Below, piece by piece: positions 1 to 4,531 of a stretch of DNA of 5,162 bases. Both the position numbers and the translations under genes were made by a program. Numbering within the stretch: the stretch's first letter is position 1; every line of letters begins with the position of its first letter. Location of the stretch: positions 1 to 5,162 of the forward strand of contig CAADVA010000095.1 in the NCBI GenBank assembly GCA_900752345.1. The letters run 5' to 3'. The notes under the pieces are model-generated. The model ran no database searches. It saw nothing but the letters and a program-made list of their open reading frames with translations, and had not been told where the DNA came from. The DNA is from an uncultured Collinsella sp. (GTDB lineage Bacteria > Actinomycetota > Coriobacteriia > Coriobacteriales > Coriobacteriaceae).

Positions 1-1172
1 CCAACACGCGGGGCCACCCCTCCCACTCAGCCATCATCGCCCGTTCTCTCGAGATCCCGGCCGTCCTTTCGGTCGCGGATGCCACGACGAACATCAAGAC
101 CGGCGACATGGTCGTCGTCGACGGCACCAACGGCAAGGTCATCGCGCAGCCGTCCGACCACGACCTCGAGCACTACCGCGCCAAGGCCAAGCAGTACGCC
201 GAGGAGAAGGTTGCCCTGGAGGCGTATCGCGGCAAGGAGACCGTGACCGCCGACGGGGACAAGAAGCTCCTCGTCGCCAACATCGGCAACCCGGACGACG
301 CCAACGTCGCCGCCGAGCACGACTGCGAGGGCGTGGGCCTGTTCCGCTCCGAGTTCCTCTTCATGGACTCGAAGGAGCTCCCGACCGAGGACGAGCAGTT
401 CGCTGCTTATCAGAAGGTCGCCCTGCGCATGAAGGACCAGCCCGTCATCATCCGCACCCTTGACGTGGGCGGCGACAAGGAGATCCCCTATCTCCACCTT
501 GTGAAGGAAGAGAACCCCTTCATGGGCTATCGCGCCGTTCGCTACTGCCTGAACAACCCGGATCAGTACAAGGTCCAGCTCACGGCCCTTCTGCGCGCCT
601 CCGCTTTCGGCGACATCAAGATCATGGTCCCGCTCGTGACCAACCTTGATGAGATCCGTCAGGTCAAGGCTCTCGTCAAGGAGTGCATGGCCGATCTTGA
701 CGCGCGCGGCGTTTCCTATAACAAGAACATTGAGGTCGGCACCATGATCGAGACGCCCGCGGCGTCCCTGATCGCTGATGACCTTGCTGCCGAGTGCGAC
801 TTCTTCTCCATCGGCACCAACGACCTCATCGGCTACACCATGTGCGCTGACCGCGGCAACGATAAGGTCGCCTACCTCTATGAGGTTTACCAGCCTGCCG
901 TGCTTCGCTCCCTCAAGCGCATCATCGAGGAGGGCAACAAGGCTGGCATCATGGTCGGCATGTGCGGCGAGGCTGCGGCCGACCCGCTGCTCATCCCGAT
1001 CTTGGTCTCCTTCGGCCTGGGTGAGTTCTCCGTGTCTGCGCCGTCCATCCTTCGCACCCGTCGCATCATCTCCGAGTGGACCAAGGCCGAGGCCGATGCT
1101 CTTGCCGAGAAGGTCATGAAGCTCAAGACCGCGACTGAGGTCAAGGCCATGCTCCAGGCGGCTGCCAAGTAA
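1..1172 (+). CDS. ptsI: Phosphoenolpyruvate-protein phosphotransferase, PTS enzyme I (5' partial)
   Basis: Cytoplasmic enzyme I takes phosphate from PEP onto a histidine and passes it to HPr, feeding all PTS sugar permeases. The gene enters the window already open; the first full codon is at base 3. The phospho-accepting His lies at 24-26 in PSHSAIIARSLEIPAVL. The C-terminal PEP-binding TIM barrel follows with family hallmarks: GLFRSEFLF (Arg at 345-347), VIIRTLDVGGDKEIPYL (Arg at 453-455), YRAVRY, LLRASAFGDIKIMVPL, GTMIETPAAS (Glu at 750-752), FFSIGTND, and VGMCGEAAADP (catalytic-type Cys at 963-965). From the active His to the stop there are 382 codons, close to the 387 in E. coli enzyme I, so the visible part is full length; only the N-terminal HPr-binding region is missing. 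Oddities: the segment before the His reads RGHPSH instead of the usual GG-x-T-SH, and the second signature reads GTNDLIGYT instead of GTNDLTQYT. Codon use is strongly C/G-ending, as expected for a highly expressed gene. ptsH is a likely upstream neighbour but is not seen. Confidence 0.95.
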   Translation, partial: NTRGHPSHSAIIARSLEIPAVLSVADATTNIKTGDMVVVDGTNGKVIAQPSDHDLEHYRAKAKQYAEEKVALEAYRGKETVTADGDKKLLVANIGNPDDANVAAEHDCEGVGLFRSEFLFMDSKELPTEDEQFAAYQKVALRMKDQPVIIRTLDVGGDKEIPYLHLVKEENPFMGYRAVRYCLNNPDQYKVQLTALLRASAFGDIKIMVPLVTNLDEIRQVKALVKECMADLDARGVSYNKNIEVGTMIETPAASLIADDLAAECDFFSIGTNDLIGYTMCADRGNDKVAYLYEVYQPAVLRSLKRIIEEGNKAGIMVGMCGEAAADPLLIPILVSFGLGEFSVSAPSILRTRRIISEWTKAEADALAEKVMKLKTATEVKAMLQAAAK

Positions 1173-1213
1173 GCTGCTCGACGTAGGCCTGTTCCCGTTG
1201 GGGCTTTAGCGCG

Positions 1214-1262
1214 AATCGCCTCCCGCTTCTCGAGAATCGAGAAGCGGGAGGCGATTATTTAT
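1214..1262 (+). terminator. Terminator hairpin after ptsI, 20-bp perfect stem
   Basis: Bases 1214-1233 are the exact reverse complement of 1237-1256, with a 3-nt GAA loop. The hairpin begins 41 bases after the ptsI stop codon. The tract behind it is only moderately T-rich (ATTATTTATT, counting the last bases of the stem), so the very stable stem is probably the main determinant. It also lies downstream of the convergent kinase gene, but on that strand no T run follows it. Confidence 0.85.
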
Positions 1263-1342
1263 TCGTAAGGCCACGGGGTATTTTCGGGTTTCTCGCTCTA
1301 GGCTTGCCTAAGTGCCCAGCAGCAATCCAACAGCCCCTGAAT
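1263..1342. other. Convergent intergenic spacer between ptsI terminator and kinase stop
   Basis: About 80 bases separate the ptsI terminator from the stop codon of the minus-strand kinase gene. I see no ORF with a ribosome binding site and no promoter. The only structure is a short dyad, TAGGC-TT-GCCTA, at 1299-1310. No separate intrinsic terminator for the kinase gene is visible here; its transcript may end at or beyond the shared hairpin at 1214-1256. Confidence 0.5.
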
Positions 1343-2278
1343 TTACTGAAACCGGGGGAAGATCACGTCGATGGCGGCGGGAACAACGTCCACGATGAAG
1401 TCGGTGCCGCGGAGCATCTCCCCATCGACTTGACATGGGGGCTCGACTTCGAAATGGAGCTCTGCGTGGCGTAGGCGTCTTGTGTGAACGATCTTCGAGA
1501 GCGTGTGCCTTCCAATGCGTGCTAATCCCAGAAGCGCCATGAGTTTCGGCAGCTTCGGAAGCTTTACGTTGTGGCACGTGTCGAGATAACCGTCGGAAGG
1601 ATCGGCCTCGGGGCATATTCTGAAGCCGCCTCCGTAGGTTGGGCCTACTTGGATGGCGAAGATGATGCTGCAAAGATCGACGGGGTCATCCCCATCGAAT
1701 GCGGCAGAGACCTTATAGCCTTCTTTTGCTTCCGACAAGATCTTGATCGCCGATCGTATAAACAGCTCCTCGCCCTCTTGGGTTGTTCCCTCGGCGCGTT
1801 TTACTGTTGTGTCGTTCGCGATCGCCGCGTCGAGCCCGAACGAGAGTGTCTCCATGAAGTGGACGCCATTTACGAGACCCAGGTCGCAAGGACGCGCAAT
1901 GCCGCGCACAAGCTGCGCGAGCGCTCCCTGCACGTCGTTTTTTCTCATTCCGAGAGTGCGCGCGTAGTCATTTCCCGATCCCATGGGGATAATGCCGAGT
2001 TGAGGTCGAGCTTCTCTTTGAATTCCCATGAGTCCGTTTACGACCTCATGGATGATCCCGTCTCCGCCGAGTGCGAGAACGGTATCGTAGCCGGAAGCGG
2101 AGGCGGCCATTTCAATGGCATCTTCGGGTGCCGTTGTGCGGACTACCTCGAAACCGTTCGTTGCCGATGAGTAACTTTGGAGGAAGTCCTCGGCGAAGCG
2201 AGCGCCTTTCTCTCCGGCCCCGCTGTGCGCTGCCGGGTTTGCGATGACGAGCGTCTTTCCAAGAGGGGAGCGGGGCAT
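1343..2278 (-). CDS. Diacylglycerol/lipid kinase family protein (YegS/DgkB/BmrU type)
   Basis: A 311-aa soluble protein of the DAGK catalytic family, which phosphorylates diacylglycerol or a related lipid at the inner membrane face using ATP. Such enzymes recycle diacylglycerol from phospholipid turnover into phosphatidic acid, but the exact substrate cannot be read from sequence. Motifs: VIANPAAHSGAG near residues 11-22, nucleotide-site ALGGDGIIHEVVNGL at 69-83, GIIPMGSGNDYART at 95-108, SDGYLD at 228-233, and a C-terminal QVDGEM at 283-288, a typical order for the family. Length is close to the usual ~300 aa. The ATG at 2278 is chosen because GGAGAAAGG precedes it by 7 nt. An in-frame ATG at 2323 overlaps the probable -10 box, and one at 2407 lies inside tRNA-Pro, so the longer reading is rejected. 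Oddity: GGDG is followed by Ile rather than the usual Thr. Codon use is less C/G-biased than in ptsI and gdhA, consistent with lower expression. Confidence 0.9.
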   Translation of the reverse strand: MPRSPLGKTLVIANPAAHSGAGEKGARFAEDFLQSYSSATNGFEVVRTTAPEDAIEMAASASGYDTVLALGGDGIIHEVVNGLMGIQREARPQLGIIPMGSGNDYARTLGMRKNDVQGALAQLVRGIARPCDLGLVNGVHFMETLSFGLDAAIANDTTVKRAEGTTQEGEELFIRSAIKILSEAKEGYKVSAAFDGDDPVDLCSIIFAIQVGPTYGGGFRICPEADPSDGYLDTCHNVKLPKLPKLMALLGLARIGRHTLSKIVHTRRLRHAELHFEVEPPCQVDGEMLRGTDFIVDVVPAAIDVIFPRFQ

Positions 2279-2285
2279 GGCAGGG

Positions 2286-2294
2286 CCTTTCTCC
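2286..2294 (-). promoter_or_regulatory. Ribosome binding site deciding the kinase start
   Basis: On the minus strand this reads GGAGAAAGG, 7 nt before the ATG at 2278. The alternative in-frame ATG at 2323 has no comparable purine-rich site upstream, so this site favours the 311-aa product. Confidence 0.75.
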
Positions 2295-2321
2295 GGAATC
2301 GGTTTATTTGTGGCTATGGGC

Positions 2322-2352
2322 ATTCTACGCGTAAGACTTGCCCAAAGGTCAA
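2322..2352 (-). promoter_or_regulatory. Probable promoter of the lipid kinase gene
   Basis: Minus-strand -35 TTGACC (2347-2352) and -10 TAGAAT (2322-2327) are separated by 19 bp, somewhat longer than ideal. The predicted start near 2315 gives a leader of about 37 nt containing the ribosome binding site at 2286-2294. It overlaps the tRNA promoter on the other strand. Confidence 0.5.
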
Positions 2353-2366
2353 TTCTCGCGTATAGT
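2338..2366 (+). promoter_or_regulatory. Promoter of the tRNA-Pro/tRNA-Gly unit
   Basis: -35 TTGCCC (2338-2343) and -10 TATAGT (2361-2366) have an ideal 17-bp spacer. The predicted start near 2373 lies about 7 nt before the mature 5' end of tRNA-Pro, giving a very short 5' leader for RNase P to remove. It overlaps the divergent kinase promoter almost completely. Confidence 0.75.
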
Positions 2367-2379
2367 GAATCCTCGGTTC

Positions 2380-2456
2380 CGGGGCGTGGCGCAGTTTGGT
2401 AGCGCATCTGCTTTGGGAGCAGAGGGTCGCTGGTTCGAATCCAGTCGCCCCGACCA
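2380..2456 (+). tRNA. tRNA-Pro (anticodon UGG)
   Basis: A 77-nt cloverleaf with encoded CCA. Acceptor CGGGGCG (2380-2386) pairs with CGCCCCG (2446-2452). D-stem GCGC pairs with GCGC. Anticodon stem TCTGC/GCAGA encloses loop TTTGGGA, with anticodon TGG at 2414-2416. The T arm has loop TTCGAAT. Discriminator A at 2453 is followed by CCA at 2454-2456. A UGG anticodon can read most or all CCN proline codons when U34 is modified, so it is usually an important isoacceptor. Confidence 0.97.
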
Positions 2457-2462
2457 ACATAT

Positions 2463-2536
<74 letters not shown>

Positions 2537-2544
2537 AACAAAAC

Positions 2545-2583
2545 AGCAGGTCAGAGATGGTAAAGTCTCTGGCCTGCTTTGTT
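2545..2583 (+). terminator. Rho-independent terminator after the tRNA pair
   Basis: AGCAGGTCAGAGA (2545-2557) pairs with TCTCTGGCCTGCT (2566-2578) over 13 bp with one G-T wobble and an 8-nt loop. It is preceded by an A-rich stretch and followed by TTGTTG. It lies 9 nt downstream of the tRNA-Gly CCA end and closes the tRNA transcript. Confidence 0.85.
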
Positions 2584-2709
2584 GTAGGTTATTATTCTGA
2601 CTGTTTCCTAGATTTGGCGGGTCGTGGGATTCCGGGTGCTCGGTTGTGAGGAGTTTCTCGCGTTGTCTCGGTGGCGACCCATTTCTGAGCAGGCCATATG
2701 TACGTTATG

Positions 2710-2728
2710 TTTCGGTGAGCGACCGAAA
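2710..2728. repeat. Inverted repeat TTTCGGT-N5-ACCGAAA upstream of gdhA
   Basis: Perfect 7-bp arms (2710-2716 and 2722-2728) flank a 5-bp spacer, giving a 19-bp dyad centred about 37 bp upstream of the putative -35 box. Its size and place fit a binding site for a dimeric regulator, possibly an activator. No known regulator can be assigned from the sequence alone. Confidence 0.5.
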
Positions 2729-2746
2729 TAGTTACAGTTCGCATGC

Positions 2747-2767
2747 TGTGGTTTTACAAAAACCGCA
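2747..2767. repeat. Inverted repeat overlapping the putative gdhA -35
   Basis: Arms TGTGGTTTT (2747-2755) and AAAACCGCA (2759-2767) are complementary over 9 bp except for one T-G position, separated by ACA. The dyad covers the candidate -35 box at 2753-2758, the usual place for a repressor operator. The regulator is unknown. Confidence 0.45.
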
Positions 2768-2780
2768 ACGCTCGTATTGT
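2753..2780 (+). promoter_or_regulatory. Candidate gdhA promoter
   Basis: -35 TTTACA (2753-2758, five of six consensus bases) and -10 TATTGT (2775-2780, four of six) are separated by 16 bp. The predicted start near 2787 gives a leader of about 54 nt. This is the best match in the upstream region, but the -10 is weak. Confidence 0.5.
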
Positions 2781-2796
2781 ATCGACTTGGAATTTA

Positions 2797-2818
2797 CGGC
2801 GCTCAAAGCAAGGCGCCG
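2797..2818 (+). other. GC-rich leader hairpin before the gdhA ribosome binding site
   Basis: CGGCGC (2797-2802) pairs with GCGCCG (2813-2818) around a 10-nt loop. The stem ends 12 nt before the ribosome binding site AGGAGA at 2831. There is no T tract, so it is not a terminator; it might affect mRNA stability or translation. Confidence 0.35.
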
Positions 2819-2840
2819 ACAAACGACGATAGGAGAGAAC

Positions 2841-4196
2841 ATGTCGTACTGCGACAACGTCCTGGCCACGCTTGAGGAGCGCTATCCCGAACAGAAGGAG
2901 TTCCTTCAGGCTGCAACCGAGATCCTCGGCACCCTGCAGCCCGCCCTTGATGCGCATCCTGAGTACGAGGAGGCCGCCATCCTTGAGCGCCTCGTTGAGC
3001 CCGAGCGCGTGATCATGTTCCGCGTGCCGTGGGTCGACGACTCCGGTAAGGTTCAGGTCAACCGCGGCTACCGCGTCGAGTTCAACTCCGCCATCGGGCC
3101 CTACAAGGGCGGCCTTCGCTTCAACCCGACCGTCACCCTCGGCATGCTCAAGTTCCTCGGCCTCGAGCAGATCCTGAAGAACTCCCTCACCACGCTTCCC
3201 ATGGGCGGCGGCAAGGGCGGCTCCGACTTCGACCCCAAGGGCAAGTCCAACAACGAGATCATGCACTTCTGCCAGTCTTTCATGACCGAGCTGTATCGTC
3301 ACATCGGCCCCAACACCGATGTCCCCGCCGGCGACCTTGGCGTCGGCGGCCGTGAGGTCGCCTACCTGTTCGGTCAGTACAAGCGCCTGCGCAACGAGTG
3401 GACCGGCGTGCTTACCGGCAAGGGCCTCTCTTTCGGCGGCTCGCTTGCCCGCACCGAGGCCACCGGCTACGGCCTCGCCTACTTCGTCGACGAGTACCTC
3501 AAGAGCAACGGCGACTCCTTCGAGGGCAAGAACGTGGTCGTCCACGGCTCCGGCAACGTCGCCATCTACGCCATCCAGAAGGTTTCCCAGCTCGGCGGTA
3601 AGGTCCTTGCCTGCTCCGACACCAAGGGCTGGGTCGAGGATCCCGATGGCATCGACTACAAGGTGCTCGAGGGTATCTACAACATGAAGCGCTCCGGCCA
3701 CGACAAGGGCGTCTCGCTCGCGATGTACGTCGACGAGCGTCCGAACGCCACTTGGCACGCCGAGGACGGTCGTGGCTGCTGGAAGGTCCCCTGCGACATC
3801 GCGCTTCCCTGCGCCCGTGAGAACACCCTGCTCCTCGAGGACGCCAAGGCCCTCGTCGCCAACGGTGTCAAGGTCGTGGGCGAGGGCGCCAATATGCCCA
3901 CCTCGATCGAGGCGACCGAGTACTTCCAGGCAAACGGCGTGGCCTTTATGCCCGGCAAGGCCGCGAACGCGGGCGGTGTGCTTGTCTCCGGCCTCGAGAT
4001 GAGCCAGAACGCCGAGCATCTCTCTTGGACTTTCGAGGAGGTCGATGGCAAGCTCGAGCAGCTTATGCGCGGCATGTTCCACAACGTCGACGACACGGCA
4101 AAGAAGTACGGCCACGCCGGCAATTTCGTCATGGGCGCCAACATCGCTGGCTTTGAGAAGGTCGCCGATGCCATGCTCGCTCAGGGTGTCTGCTAA
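2841..4196 (+). CDS. gdhA: NADP-type glutamate dehydrogenase
   Basis: Catalyses reductive amination of 2-oxoglutarate with ammonia to give glutamate in the cytoplasm, as a homohexamer; the ~450-aa class is usually NADPH-linked and biosynthetic. The product is 451 aa (E. coli GdhA is 447). The dimerisation and substrate domain holds GPYKGGLRF (Lys89), the Glu/Leu/Phe/Val dehydrogenase active-site signature LPMGGGKGGSDFDP with catalytic Lys125 (residues 119-132), and VPAGDLGVGGRE with Asp164. The Rossmann domain starts with VVVHGSGNVA (GSGNVA at 236-241) and has SD at 259-260 at the cofactor-selecting strand end. Later come EGANMPTSIEA (348-358) and PGKAANAGGV (371-380). ATG 2841 is chosen because AGGAGA at 2831-2836 precedes it and homology to the family starts there; the frame is open 65 codons further upstream but without a ribosome binding site. 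It is monocistronic by position, between its own promoter region and a strong terminator. Cofactor preference is an inference from family length. Confidence 0.96.
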   Translation: MSYCDNVLATLEERYPEQKEFLQAATEILGTLQPALDAHPEYEEAAILERLVEPERVIMFRVPWVDDSGKVQVNRGYRVEFNSAIGPYKGGLRFNPTVTLGMLKFLGLEQILKNSLTTLPMGGGKGGSDFDPKGKSNNEIMHFCQSFMTELYRHIGPNTDVPAGDLGVGGREVAYLFGQYKRLRNEWTGVLTGKGLSFGGSLARTEATGYGLAYFVDEYLKSNGDSFEGKNVVVHGSGNVAIYAIQKVSQLGGKVLACSDTKGWVEDPDGIDYKVLEGIYNMKRSGHDKGVSLAMYVDERPNATWHAEDGRGCWKVPCDIALPCARENTLLLEDAKALVANGVKVVGEGANMPTSIEATEYFQANGVAFMPGKAANAGGVLVSGLEMSQNAEHLSWTFEEVDGKLEQLMRGMFHNVDDTAKKYGHAGNFVMGANIAGFEKVADAMLAQGVC

Positions 4197-4220
4197 TCAG
4201 CTCCTTCCCTGGTATTTATT

Positions 4221-4255
4221 GCGCCGTCCGGTTTCCCGGGCGGCGCTTTTCTTTT
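4221..4255 (+). terminator. Rho-independent terminator of gdhA
   Basis: GCGCCGTCCGG (4221-4231) pairs with CCGGGCGGCGC (4236-4246), 11 bp with one T-G wobble and a TTTC loop, followed by TTTTCTTTT (4247-4255). It starts 25 bases after the stop codon. An outer inverted repeat, CCCTGG (4207-4212) and CCAGGG (4257-4262), flanks the whole element. Confidence 0.95.
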
Positions 4256-4274
4256 CCCAGGGTATCTGCGCGTC

Positions 4275-4304
4275 CTTACATTCTGTTAGGCAAACTAACA
4301 TAAT
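4275..4304 (+). promoter_or_regulatory. Candidate upstream promoter of the carA leader with embedded dyad
   Basis: -10 CATAAT (4299-4304, five of six consensus bases) lies 18 bp after CTTACA (4275-4280, four of six). The spacer holds the inverted repeat TGTTAG-N5-CTAACA (4284-4300), which runs into the -10. If active, transcription would start near 4311 and the carA leader would be about 220 nt long. There is no gene between here and carA other than the attenuator. Confidence 0.4.
4284..4300. repeat. Dyad TGTTAG-N5-CTAACA, possible operator
   Basis: Perfect 6-bp arms at 4284-4289 and 4295-4300 around GCAAA. A dyad inside a -35/-10 spacer is a classic repressor position. It contains TTAGGCAA, loosely like DtxR/MntR-type sites, but the symmetry differs, so the family of the regulator is not assigned. 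Confidence 0.4.
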
Positions 4305-4348
4305 TGCAGCATCTACCTGCGGTTTCTTGTGTGTAAAGTCGGGACTTC

Positions 4349-4374
4349 GCCGCCAATTTGCGGTAGTCGGCGGC
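4349..4374. repeat. Inverted repeat GCCGCC-N14-GGCGGC abutting the proximal -10
   Basis: 6-bp arms at 4349-4354 and 4369-4374. The right arm ends directly at the TATACT box at 4375, so the dyad would fill the spacer and -35 region of the proximal promoter. A shorter alternative pairing CCGC/GCGG (4350-4353, 4360-4363) also exists. In GC-rich DNA such a repeat can arise by chance. Confidence 0.3.
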
Positions 4375-4380
4375 TATACT
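4375..4380 (+). promoter_or_regulatory. Proximal -10 box of the pyrimidine leader
   Basis: TATACT is a good -10. Initiation would fall near 4387, so the RNA would start a few bases before the PyrR-binding hairpin at 4391, a compact arrangement. No good -35 is found 16-18 bp upstream, so the promoter may need an activator or use an atypical -35. Confidence 0.45.
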
Positions 4381-4390
4381 GTCAGCCAGA

Positions 4391-4420
4391 CCTTTAAGAC
4401 GGTACGAGAGACCGAAAAGG
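4391..4420 (+). promoter_or_regulatory. PyrR-binding anti-antiterminator hairpin
   Basis: The lower stem CCTTT (4391-4395) pairs with AAAGG (4416-4420). After an asymmetric internal loop (AAGA on the 5' side, A on the 3' side) an upper stem CGGT (4400-4403) pairs with ACCG (4411-4414), closing a loop ACGAGAG. The CCTTTAA start, the GAGAG loop and the AAAGG end match the known PyrR binding loop of Gram-positive pyr operons. By family knowledge, PyrR with UMP stabilises this hairpin, which prevents the antiterminator and lets the terminator form. pyrR itself is not in the window. Confidence 0.88.
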
Positions 4421-4452
4421 CGTCCACAACGTATTCGCGCGTGCCTTCTCGG
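4412..4452 (+). promoter_or_regulatory. Antiterminator of the pyr attenuator
   Basis: CCGAAAAGGC (4412-4421) can pair with GCCTTCTCGG (4443-4452) in nine of ten positions, with one A-C mismatch and two further G-T wobbles inward. It uses the 3' arm of the PyrR hairpin and the first three bases of the terminator stem, so it excludes both of them. This is the structure expected when uridine nucleotides are scarce. Confidence 0.8.
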
Positions 4453-4484
4453 AGTCATGCCCTTTGGGCTTAGCTCCGTTTTTT
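4450..4484 (+). terminator. Attenuator terminator in the carA leader
   Basis: CGGAG (4450-4454) pairs with CTCCG (4474-4478), and GCCC (4459-4462) with GGGC (4466-4469) around a TTT loop. The four bases between these helices (TCAT against TTAG) pair only partly. Six Ts follow at 4479-4484. It lies 48 nt before the carA start and would stop transcription when PyrR holds the upstream hairpin. Confidence 0.85.
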
Positions 4485-4513
4485 ATGGCTCGCGCGGCCC
4501 AATGGGCGCGAAC

Positions 4514-4521
4514 GGAAAGGA
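4514..4521 (+). promoter_or_regulatory. Ribosome binding site of carA
   Basis: GGAAAGGA lies 10 nt before the TTG at 4532. It decides for the TTG start over the in-frame ATG at 4502, which has no purine-rich site upstream and sits at the loop of a GC-rich hairpin (4493-4510). Confidence 0.6.
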
Positions 4522-4531
4522 CGGTGTTGCG

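Larger units (their letters stand above)
2584..2840. promoter_or_regulatory. gdhA upstream control region
   Basis: The tRNA terminator and the gdhA start are about 257 bases apart, with no supportable gene between them. The proximal part, to about 2705, shows no clear signal. From 2710 on there are two inverted repeats, a candidate promoter, a short GC-rich hairpin and the gdhA ribosome binding site, described separately. The frame open upstream of the gdhA ATG lacks a ribosome binding site and is judged non-coding. Confidence 0.55.

Noticed and set aside
1571..2170. 199-codon plus-strand frame within the kinase gene
   Set aside because: It lies antisense to clear DAGK motifs, with no recognisable domain and no ribosome site.
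2279..2407. 43-codon N-terminal extension of the lipid kinase
   Set aside because: It would start inside tRNA-Pro and cross the divergent promoters. A good ribosome site precedes ATG 2278, and the family domain begins right after it.
2646..2840. 65-codon N-terminal extension of gdhA
   Set aside because: There is no ribosome binding site before the upstream ATG, no family homology, and a good AGGAGA site stands before ATG 2841. The region also holds the likely promoter.
2754..4115. 453-codon open frame on the minus strand opposite gdhA
   Set aside because: It is a shadow of gdhA caused by strong C/G third-position bias. It is low in complexity (Val/Gly/Leu/Asp/Ala/His-rich), shows no known domain, and gdhA is unambiguous on the other strand.
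4336..4347. Small palindrome AAGTC-GG-GACTT
   Set aside because: Five-base arms are short enough to arise by chance, and its place relative to either promoter is not informative.
4330..4398. Possible short leader peptide beginning GTG TGT AAA and ending in the PyrR hairpin
   Set aside because: There is no ribosome binding site. If transcription starts near 4387 most of it is not transcribed, and PyrR attenuation needs no leader peptide.
4045..4473. 142-codon frame running from inside gdhA across its terminator into the pyr leader
   Set aside because: It crosses a strong terminator and the attenuator, starts in another frame of gdhA and has no ribosome site.
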